From: Planctomycetota bacterium
GTDB lineage: Bacteria; Planctomycetota; Planctomycetia; Pirellulales; UBA7805
Reading direction: 5' to 3'
Length of the DNA stretch: 38,138 nt
NCBI GenBank assembly: GCA_003389215.1
Contig: QQVP01000082.1
Location: 1-38,138 of the forward strand
Shown here: piece by piece, positions 17,875 through 24,718 of the stretch
How positions within the stretch are numbered: the stretch's first letter is position 1
Layout of the letters: every line of letters begins with the position of its first letter
Position numbers and translations under genes: made by a program
Notes under the pieces: model-generated
What the model saw: only the letters and a program-made list of their open reading frames with translations
The model's database searches: none
Told to the model about the DNA's origin: nothing

Positions 17875-17978
17875 TATTGATGGCTGCGTTGTTAATGGTC
17901 CCTTCGCGGCGGCGGTGATTGCTGGAATGCCGGCCTCCCGCTGGTCGGCCTGGTTCACTGGCTGCGCAGGGCTCAATA
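17875..17978 (+). repeat. Roughly 100-bp MITE-like repeat, copy C
   Basis: A direct repeat of 28722-28822 with high identity and one 3-base indel. The ends form imperfect terminal inverted repeats: TATTGATGGCTGCG on the left and, read inward from the right, TATTGAGCCCTGCG (11 of 14 match). Both copies keep one open frame beginning IDGCVVN and ending GCAGLN, but there is no sign that it is translated. It lies between the sigma operon and the 3' end of the HAD phosphatase gene. Confidence 0.75.
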
Positions 17979-18011
17979 GGGCGCAGCGAGAAGCAATGGT
18001 AGCAGTCGCCC

Positions 18012-18995
18012 CTACGGAGGATAGATCGCCTCCCAATCTCGCATCATGTCAACGACCGTCCAGCCTTCTTCGGTCGCTTCGTCGAGCGCCTTGTCCAAGC
18101 GGCCTACGTGAGAATTGCGGTCATACGCCCACTCTCGCTGGGCATCCGTGTGTCGCACCAGCAAGCAGAAACGAGCGCCTTCGCCAGCAGCGGTCCACTG
18201 CAGCATCTGCAAATCGCCATCGGAGTTGCCGAACGCGGCAATCGGCCGCCGGCCGATGAACTTGTTGATCGCTACCGGCTTTCCCTCTTTGTCATCCATG
18301 AAGTCGAGCACCGGAAGACGCGTCAGCACAGGTGTCCCGTTGCGCAATTCCAACTTTGTCGTGATGCTGCTGCCGATGACCTGCTCGGGTGGGACGCCGT
18401 AGACTTCTTCGGCGAATACCCGCATGAACTCGATTCCACCACCGGAGACGATGTAGGTCTTGAACCCGTTGGCTCGCAGATAAGCCAACAATTCCAACAT
18501 GGGCTGGTAAACGAGTTCGGTATACGGCCGTCTGAAACGGGGATGCCGCGCTGTGCGAATCCACTCTTTCACCGTCGTTGCAAACTCGTCCGTGGTCATT
18601 TCCGCATGGGTCGCCATGACGAGTTGGAGCAGCCCCTGCTCCCCGGTGTCGGCCAAACCGTCCAAGTCGTCGGCCAACGCAGCCTGAAACGGCTGTTCCG
18701 CTTTCCATTCGGGATGCTGCGAAGCAAGTTGCTTGACGCGATCGATCGCGAACTGCAGCTGAAAGTAGACGGGCTTTTCGGACCACAGAGTCCCGTCGTT
18801 GTCGAAGACCGCGATCCGCTGAGCCGGCTTTACGTAGTCTGGTCCATCCTGCTCTGTCACACGCGTCACAAAATTGACGATGGACCGCTTCGACGTGTCC
18901 TCGCGCCAAGAAGGAAGCGGGTCATCTGCCCTTGCGTACAACCCGGTCGTCGTGAGCAAAAGCAATAGTCCGACGCGGCCGACCTTGATCCTCAT
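18012..18995 (-). CDS. Exported HAD-superfamily phosphatase
   Basis: A 327-residue phosphatase with an N-terminal signal (hydrophobic GLLLLLTTTGLYARA, residues 9-23), so it probably acts in the periplasm. HAD motif I is FDNDGTLW (nucleophile D65, general acid D67), motif II is the Ser in YIVSGGGIEF, and the motif III/IV region is KFIGRRPIAAFGNSDGDLQML. This resembles phosphoserine-phosphatase-like HADs; the substrate is unknown. The start at 18995 has GGAAGG eight bases upstream. It begins 17 bases after the stop of the PEP-CTERM gene and is probably in the same transcript, hence downstream of the sigma-54 promoter at 21135-21149. Confidence 0.87.
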   Translation of the reverse strand: MRIKVGRVGLLLLLTTTGLYARADDPLPSWREDTSKRSIVNFVTRVTEQDGPDYVKPAQRIAVFDNDGTLWSEKPVYFQLQFAIDRVKQLASQHPEWKAEQPFQAALADDLDGLADTGEQGLLQLVMATHAEMTTDEFATTVKEWIRTARHPRFRRPYTELVYQPMLELLAYLRANGFKTYIVSGGGIEFMRVFAEEVYGVPPEQVIGSSITTKLELRNGTPVLTRLPVLDFMDDKEGKPVAINKFIGRRPIAAFGNSDGDLQMLQWTAAGEGARFCLLVRHTDAQREWAYDRNSHVGRLDKALDEATEEGWTVVDMMRDWEAIYPP

Positions 18996-19012
18996 AGTGT
19001 CGCCTTCCAAGT

Positions 19013-20944
19013 TCAAGAATTCTCACGGCTATCCGATAAGTCCTTTGGGGACCTGAGTGGACTGCAGCTCCAAGTCCAAGCATCGCGGATCCCCCCTAAC
19101 CTGCATGGGCGAATTCGGCCCAGGTGCGTGATGGCCCGCCGGACAAGCTGCTCAGGCGGCCTCCACCTGCACGCGCTGGCGGGTCGCCGCCAGCCGAAGA
19201 GGCCAAGGGACGACATGCCCAACCATAGCAGCGCGCAGGTCGAGGGCTCCGGCACCGGTGGCGGTACCTGAGACGAGAAGGCATAGATCCCGTCCGGATT
19301 GCCGACGACAAGAAGCCCGTCATCGATTGCCAGACTGCCGTTGAGTCCCTGGACCGACCAGACCGACTGTTGCGAGTCGAGGTCAATGGCGTGAATGTCG
19401 TCATCGACATTCACGAACGCGTGACCGTCCGTCAGCACCACGTTGCCAGAAACGATACCCGGCGCGGACCAGGCCCACAAATCGGCACCGGTAGCCTGAT
19501 CGAGAAACCGCAATTCCGTATTGTCGGGAATCGCGATGACACGGTTGGCAATGGCGGGGTTTCCCGAAATTTTTCCGTGTCGTTCCCAGCGAATGCTCTC
19601 GGTCGAGACGTCAAAGCTAACCAGGGTGACGTTGGACGCGCCGCCGGTTGAATTGCGAGTCAGCGCGAAGACATCGTCATTGCCTCCAAGCATGACGGTC
19701 TGCAGCGATCCCAAAGCGCCGCTGGACGTCGGGTGCAGCAGGGTCGCCTCGCGCACGCCCGTATCCCGATCGACGACATACAGAGATCCGATGTTAGGAC
19801 CGGGGCTCGCGCTGGCCTCGCCCATGTAGACGTAGACATGGTTCTCGTCCGCCGCCGGAATCCAACCGTATTGCTGGTTTACGTCGTGAAACCAGCGGTG
19901 ATTGCCATCAAGTTCATAGGCGTCGAGTCCGCCATAATAGCCGCCGGCGGCAAAGACGGCGTCGCCCGAGATCGTCGGACGACTTCCGCTGCTCCATTGA
20001 CCGGAGTGGGTCGTACGAAATCGTTGCGTTCCGTCGTCGATATCAAGCCCAACCAGAGCCGGCGCTTCCGGTGGATGGGCAGAGTGCCCGTAGTGATGCA
20101 CGTAAACCGTACCGTTGGCGACACTCGGCGCCGAAACGCCGCTATGCGAATTCCCGATCAGCGTTGTTTCCCACAACTGGGTACCGGAGTCGCCGGAGAA
20201 CCGGCGTACATGATAGTCGCCGCTAGCGCTGTAGCCTTCGAGCATCGTTGCATAAACGTCACCGTCGACGATCGCCAAACTTCGATCACCAGAGCCACCA
20301 CTGTACGGAGGAGCATCGACCGACCAGATCTGAGTGAGATTCGGGGCATCAATCGAGCCCGGTGCGTATCCCGTGTGGGCCGCATCCCCCTGAAATTGAG
20401 ACCAGTCTGCGATCGCGGACGACGACGTCGATACGAAGAAGCACACGGCCAACGAAGACAGGCAAAGCGTCCGCCCGACATGAGGTGATGTGCGGGCGCG
20501 TCGTCGCCAGCCATAGAGGCCGAGGGCCAGCAGTGCCAGCGCGGCCATCGCGCATGTCGACGGCTCCGGAACCGGCGCACCCGAATCGAGCGCGATCGCG
20601 GAGATTCCCGTCGAGTTGGTCGGAAACCCGAAAGAGTCGTCGGCGCTAGCCCAAATCTCCTGGCTCCAGATGCCCGTGCCGGTGTTCTTCGTAAGCCGCC
20701 AGATGTCGTCGTGAAAGATTCCAGTCGTCAGGATCTCTGTGTCGGAGATGGCGTGCATGGCGAACGTATCTTCATCCTGGACCAAAATCGGCAGGCCGGT
20801 GTCGTTGGACCCGGCGGGGACCGTTTCGGCCTGACCAAAAGCGAGGAAGACTTGTCTTCTTTCGAAGGGATACGCATCGAGAGCGCCGGGCAGCAATCCG
20901 ACGAAGAGCGTGAATGCGAGTGACTGTGTGATGAGGAGTCGCAT
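19013..20944 (-). CDS. PEP-CTERM beta-propeller protein with an internal second PEP-CTERM signal
   Basis: A 643-residue exported protein. Signal peptide 1-24; a short domain of about 100 residues; then a complete PEP-CTERM signal in mid-chain (VPEPSTC at 125-131, hydrophobic helix, GWRRRAR at 145-151). Directly after come a second signal-like hydrophobic stretch (about 157-179, ending SSAIA), a PQQ/WD-like beta-propeller beginning WSQFQGDAAHTGY, and a second PEP-CTERM signal (VPEPSTC near 564, GWRR near 584). A further 56 residues of atypical sequence follow; a one-base shift near 19182-19190 would instead give a normal tail ending VQVEAA at a stop at 19152-19154. So this is either a polyprotein or two genes fused in frame, with a late frameshift. 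The start at 20944 is chosen for the signal peptide; its Shine-Dalgarno is weak. Confidence 0.8.
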   Translation of the reverse strand: MRLLITQSLAFTLFVGLLPGALDAYPFERRQVFLAFGQAETVPAGSNDTGLPILVQDEDTFAMHAISDTEILTTGIFHDDIWRLTKNTGTGIWSQEIWASADDSFGFPTNSTGISAIALDSGAPVPEPSTCAMAALALLALGLYGWRRRARTSPHVGRTLCLSSLAVCFFVSTSSSAIADWSQFQGDAAHTGYAPGSIDAPNLTQIWSVDAPPYSGGSGDRSLAIVDGDVYATMLEGYSASGDYHVRRFSGDSGTQLWETTLIGNSHSGVSAPSVANGTVYVHHYGHSAHPPEAPALVGLDIDDGTQRFRTTHSGQWSSGSRPTISGDAVFAAGGYYGGLDAYELDGNHRWFHDVNQQYGWIPAADENHVYVYMGEASASPGPNIGSLYVVDRDTGVREATLLHPTSSGALGSLQTVMLGGNDDVFALTRNSTGGASNVTLVSFDVSTESIRWERHGKISGNPAIANRVIAIPDNTELRFLDQATGADLWAWSAPGIVSGNVVLTDGHAFVNVDDDIHAIDLDSQQSVWSVQGLNGSLAIDDGLLVVGNPDGIYAFSSQVPPPVPEPSTCALLWLGMSSLGLFGWRRPASACRWRPPEQLVRRAITHLGRIRPCRLGGIRDAWTWSCSPLRSPKDLSDSRENS

Positions 20945-21134
20945 GGCAGTTGAAAGTTCTTCAATGTGACACGTTACGTGGGCGTTGCGGGGTGTGTTGT
21001 TCCTCGGCGTACCAGCGGCACGTTGCCGCGCTGCAAGGCGTGGGGCCGACGTTACGTGGACCACGGCATGATCCACCGACATGGCAGAACCGCGCTGCGA
21101 CCATCGACCGGTACATCTCACAAAGCCACGATTG

Positions 21135-21149
21135 GCAAACGCCGTGCCA
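21135..21149 (-). promoter_or_regulatory. Sigma-54 (RpoN) promoter of the PEP-CTERM/phosphatase pair
   Basis: The minus strand reads TTGGCACGGCGTTTGCC, matching the sigma-54 consensus TGGCACG-N4-TTGC exactly, with correct spacing of the -24 GG and -12 GC. Predicted transcription start is about 21123, giving a leader of about 180 bases before the ATG at 20944. Sigma-54 control of PEP-CTERM genes is known from exosortase-containing bacteria. Confidence 0.8.
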
Positions 21150-21228
21150 ACCAGTCAGCGCTCAGGACCTGGCGAACGTAAGCCCATAGAGGCGAGTCGA
21201 TTCCAGAAAATCCGCCAACGTTGCCAAC

Positions 21229-21244
21229 TGTCCGGATGCGGACA
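21229..21244. promoter_or_regulatory. Upstream activator site 1
   Basis: Perfect inverted repeat TGTCCG-GATG-CGGACA, centred about 113 bases upstream of the predicted sigma-54 start, in the range for enhancer-binding proteins. Confidence 0.7.
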
Positions 21245-21261
21245 GATCGTGTTGCAGGTCC

Positions 21262-21277
21262 TGTCCGCGATCGGACG
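21262..21277. promoter_or_regulatory. Upstream activator site 2
   Basis: TGTCCG-CGAT-CGGACG, one mismatch from a perfect inverted repeat. Its centre is 33 bases from site 1, about three helical turns. Confidence 0.65.
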
Positions 21278-21282
21278 ATGCG

Positions 21283-21298
21283 TGTCCGGAATCGGACA
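21283..21298. promoter_or_regulatory. Upstream activator site 3
   Basis: Perfect inverted repeat TGTCCG-GAAT-CGGACA. Its centre is 21 bases from site 2, two helical turns, so all three sites lie on the same DNA face. Confidence 0.7.
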
Positions 21299-21604
21299 AC
21301 TTCGTCGACCCCGGAAGACGGGTGGCGATGCCGGCGCCCACCGCGGGCATGGATGAAATCGACCGCTGAAGTTCTCAACCGCTCGAAGACGCCCGGCCGG
21401 GCCAGTGTCACGCCTCGCCGCTGAAGTCGCGGTCGTCTGCGCGCTAGGCGGCGCAGCGGTGGCGCGGTGGGTGATCTGGCTACCCCCCACCTCGGCGTGC
21501 TAGTGTGGGTCCGACCTGGAGCAAATTCATGTGCGAACTCACTTCAATCTGACAGTGTCCCTTTGGGCAAGGGGGACTCGAAATGGGATGGCCGCGACTG
21601 GACA

Positions 21605-22309
21605 ATGGCCGATCATATAACGGACCGTGTACGAGTCATGAGCAGCCGAATCAATGAAATCGTTTCTGTGTCACCCTCGGATTGGCCGGGGGTCGCGCTC
21701 GACGTCATGCCTGGCGATTTGAGCCAGTTCGCACCCATTGGCCTGGGGTTGTCGCCACCCTTGGTCGTTCGACCGTGGGACCATCTCGAAGATGTCTTTA
21801 GTCGGCCGAATTTCTATGGGAGCCAAGGAGGCCCGACAAGCCATCCATTTGCCGATGCCCCGATCAACGATTCGTCAGCCGGCACCGTGTATTTTGACGG
21901 CAGACCAGATCGCAGCGATGTGGAATCCTTGCTACGGCTGTTAGAAGTCCGTGTCGATGCGTGTGACTACGCGGTCTTCATGCAAGACTCCGACAACACT
22001 CTCGAGGATCGTTTCTTGACGCAGTTGCGAGTTGTTTGTCGTTGGGGACTCTCTTCGCTCTTCCAGGTGTCGCCCGAGTCGGTCGAATCGCTCGCGGCAC
22101 AACCGATCGCCGTTGGCGAGTTGATCTGGCGGTTTATTCAGGACCAGCAACAGACGTGGGGAACGGGGATGGGTAGCAAGGCGCTGCGTGGCGTGATGGG
22201 TGGAGATGGAGATTGGGCCAAGGAATCATTGGCGTTTGGCTTGATGGTTGAAAACGCGTATCACGGCGTCTACCGCATCTGGAGTCGCGCCTGGCTAGTG
22301 ACAAAGTAG
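21605..22309 (+). CDS. Hypothetical protein
   Basis: A 234-residue predicted soluble protein that I do not recognise. No signal peptide or membrane segment is seen. The frame is rich in acidic and Trp residues (SPSDWPGVALDV, VVRPWDHLEDVF, ELIWRFIQDQQQTWGTG). Codon use is less GC-biased at third positions than in flanking genes, which may indicate acquisition. The start is uncertain: ATG at 21605 is used, ATG at 21638 and an upstream GTG at 21467 are alternatives, and none has a strong Shine-Dalgarno. It lies divergent from the PEP-CTERM gene, but the sigma-54 site points away from it. Confidence 0.55.
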   Translation: MADHITDRVRVMSSRINEIVSVSPSDWPGVALDVMPGDLSQFAPIGLGLSPPLVVRPWDHLEDVFSRPNFYGSQGGPTSHPFADAPINDSSAGTVYFDGRPDRSDVESLLRLLEVRVDACDYAVFMQDSDNTLEDRFLTQLRVVCRWGLSSLFQVSPESVESLAAQPIAVGELIWRFIQDQQQTWGTGMGSKALRGVMGGDGDWAKESLAFGLMVENAYHGVYRIWSRAWLVTK

Positions 22310-22434
22310 CGCTCAGGTAACCCCACCTGCGTCCGTTCGTGCAAGGACCGCAGACTACCGTCTTGTCTCACTCACCTGACAAGCAGCCGGTGGCATCCGG
22401 CGGGGTGATCACTTCACTTTTCCACCTTTACTCA

Positions 22435-22474
22435 GCACTGGCTGAGCCAGTGCCACCCGGTGCTGACCCAGCAC
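22435..22474. repeat. Two adjacent inverted repeats
   Basis: GCACTGGCT-G-AGCCAGTGC (22435-22453, 9-bp arms) followed by GTGCTG-ACC-CAGCAC (22460-22474). There is no T-run, so an intrinsic terminator is unlikely. The CACTGGCTGAGCCAGTG element resembles an interspersed planctomycete repeat; its position between two convergent genes would fit a transcription-end or insulating hairpin. Confidence 0.6.
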
Positions 22475-22483
22475 ACCCGCCCG

Positions 22484-22918
22484 TCACGGCGCGGCCGAGG
22501 TAAACGTCGCCGCCCCTTCCGCCGCGATGGCCACCAGCAACATCTGACCGGCCGCCGGTGGTTGCGCGAACGAGCGGGCCAAGTAGGGAAACACCGCCGG
22601 TACCTCTTCGCGACAGTCGGAAAACGAAAAGGCGCGAATTAAGATCGTCGTCGCTTCGGTCGCCGCCTCGTCATCATCGCGGGCAGCCCGAGCTTCGGCA
22701 ATCGCCTCGCGGACCGGCTCGTCCCCTTCCCAAGCGCGGGCGATCTCGTTGCCGATGGGGTCTTCGCAGTCGACCAGAAAAGCAACCGGGTCGGCCACGC
22801 CCGCCTGCAGAGCTTCTCGATAGGCGGCCACCAGGGCGTCGAAATTGCTCTCGACCAGGTCGTCTCGCAGGGCTGTCGCCCAGGCGTCGTCGTGTTCGTC
22901 GGCCGGTGCGTCGCTCAT
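22484..22918 (-). CDS. Hypothetical acidic protein
   Basis: A 144-residue soluble, strongly acidic, Ala-rich, probably all-helical protein (DDAWATALRDDLVESNFDAL, VREAIAEARAARDDDEAATEA). No known domain is recognised. It begins 79 bases after the stop of the J-like transmembrane protein on the same strand and is probably its operon partner. The start at 22918 is the only reasonable ATG; the Shine-Dalgarno is weak. Confidence 0.65.
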   Translation of the reverse strand: MSDAPADEHDDAWATALRDDLVESNFDALVAAYREALQAGVADPVAFLVDCEDPIGNEIARAWEGDEPVREAIAEARAARDDDEAATEATTILIRAFSFSDCREEVPAVFPYLARSFAQPPAAGQMLLVAIAAEGAATFTSAAP

Positions 22919-22997
22919 CCGCTTACGTCCGCCTTGTCGCTCGTTGTAGTCTCGCCCCCCGACGACGAACAGACCAACCCGCTGGAGTGCGGGGCGA

Positions 22998-24287
22998 CTA
23001 CTCGAACGGATTGGCTTCTGCCCCGTCGTCTTCCGATTCCGCGTCGTCGGCCTGTTCGAAGGGATTGTCGTCCGCTGCCGAGGCAGCGTCGTCCTTGTCT
23101 TTCGCGCTTTGCTTGTCCTTGTCCGCCTTGTTCTGGTCCGCCTTGTCCCTGTCTGCGTCCTGCTCGACGTCGGCCTCTCCGATAACCAGCTCGAAGGGGT
23201 TCTCCTCTTCAATAGGTTCGGCGACTGGCGGTTCCGCGGCTGGCGGTTTGGGGGCCGGCGGTTTTGGGCCCGGCCGGGGTGGCCCGCCCGCGCGTTTGCG
23301 ACGGGCTTCCTCCAGCCGACCTTCGAAGGCGTTGGCGGCGTCTTGCTCGAAGGGATTGAACTCCTTCTCCCCTCCCGACGCGGAACTCGCTCCAGTCGCG
23401 GCCGAGGAATCGTCATTGATCCGGATGCCGGTGACCGGACGGGCCACGCGACGCGGTGGCCGCCCGGTGGTGGCCGCCTGGGTTTGCTGCGTCGTCTCGC
23501 CGTCTTGATCGCCAGCGACCGTCTCATCCGAGGTATCCGTCGTTTCGGCGGTCGGCGCCGCGTCCGGCTTCCCGCCGGAGTTGAATACGTCCAATATGAA
23601 CACCGCCAGGACAACTGCGGTGGCGGCGCCGGAAAGGACCATGGCCGCCTGAATGAAGAGACGATTGCGGAGGATGCCCGGTCCGTTTCCGGGCTTGGCG
23701 GCACGCCCACGTTCAAACGCCCCGCCTCCGTTCTTGCGCGAGGCCCCAACGAAGGACTCAATCTCGATCCCCGGCGACTCCTCGGCGATGGCTTCCAGTT
23801 GCAGTTCGTCATCGGCAGCGGCACGAGGTGGCGGCGCGTCGACGATGTCGGCCGGGGGGACCGGGGGTACGGCGGACGTGCCCGTCGCGCTGGCCGCCGC
23901 GGACGGTTGTGGAAGCTCGGGCGGCTCGGCCTGGATGGCGGCGGTGACCGCCTCGACGTCGGCGAAGTCTTCCGGCACATCCTGGACCTGGACGTTCGGC
24001 ACCTCTTGGACCTGAAGACGCAGCACTTCGTCGTAGCCGGCTTTGGTCTCCGGATCGCAAAGACACTGTCTTGCCGCGGCAATCTCTTGCAGCAGCTGCT
24101 GCGATTGCAAGGCGTGTTCGCCTTGGCGATAGGCCCGCACGGCCAACGCGCGCGACTTGATGGCCGACACGATCGTGTCGGCATCGTCCTCGAACAGATC
24201 GATTCCCAGCAGCCGGTAGTGATTCGGCGGTTGCTCGGCCGGCGGGATGTCGAGCCACGATTGATAGGCGTCGAAGTCGCTACTCAT
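22998..24287 (-). CDS. J-like transmembrane protein with four NPFE motifs
   Basis: A 429-residue protein of planctomycete type. Residues 23-86 resemble a DnaJ J-domain (HYRLLGI helix I, an AIKSRAL helix, DPETKAGYD end), but the HPD tripeptide needed to stimulate Hsp70 is absent. A Pro/Ala linker and a basic segment (RKNGGGAFERGRAAKPG, RNR) precede one membrane helix (about 210-234). The remainder is acidic and disordered and carries NPFE at 311-314 (as NPFEQD), 363-366, 408-411 and the extreme C-terminus 426-429, plus a Lys/Asp-rich segment. Basic residues before the helix place the N-terminus in the cytoplasm and the NPFE tail in the periplasm. NPFx(1,2)D is the known ligand of yeast Sla1 SHD1, and the divergent neighbour encodes an SHD1 domain. 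Confidence 0.75.
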   Translation of the reverse strand: MSSDFDAYQSWLDIPPAEQPPNHYRLLGIDLFEDDADTIVSAIKSRALAVRAYRQGEHALQSQQLLQEIAAARQCLCDPETKAGYDEVLRLQVQEVPNVQVQDVPEDFADVEAVTAAIQAEPPELPQPSAAASATGTSAVPPVPPADIVDAPPPRAAADDELQLEAIAEESPGIEIESFVGASRKNGGGAFERGRAAKPGNGPGILRNRLFIQAAMVLSGAATAVVLAVFILDVFNSGGKPDAAPTAETTDTSDETVAGDQDGETTQQTQAATTGRPPRRVARPVTGIRINDDSSAATGASSASGGEKEFNPFEQDAANAFEGRLEEARRKRAGGPPRPGPKPPAPKPPAAEPPVAEPIEEENPFELVIGEADVEQDADRDKADQNKADKDKQSAKDKDDAASAADDNPFEQADDAESEDDGAEANPFE

Positions 24288-24504
24288 CGATCAGATACCC
24301 CTTGGCCGTCTTAGGCAACGACGGCGTCGGCCGCTCGGTGCGTGAAGGTTCGTCAGATCCCGCCCAACTCGATCTTCCAATATGGGTAATTTGGTGGGTC
24401 GCTGCAACAGATGCAGGTCGGGGGTCGCGGGCGACCGCAGCCGAGCTGCGCGGATTCGCCCGGCTGCCAAGCTGGCATTCGTGCCTCGGGAAATCGCGGA
24501 TATA

Positions 24505-24533
24505 TTGACCCTCCGTGACTGGCGATCGATAAT
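24505..24533 (+). promoter_or_regulatory. Sigma-70-type promoter of the SHD1 gene
   Basis: TTGACC (24505-24510), an exact 17-base spacer and GATAAT (24528-24533); each hexamer matches five of six positions. It is about 185 bases upstream of the ATG at 24719. The rest of the 431-base divergent region 24288-24718 has no other convincing signal. Confidence 0.6.
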
Positions 24534-24718
24534 TGGGGTCGCCACGCAAGGGGCGGTTCCGGCCCGTCGGGGAGGAGTTTCGGCGGTGCCGCAGGCGATC
24601 ACGTCCCGTCGCAATCAGAATTCAGACTTGGCTCCGCCGCCGACTGTGGGAGGCCTGTCGGTACGCGGTGCTATCCGCGTGGCGATCGATCCGCTTACCG
24701 ACGACGGGGGCCTATTTG

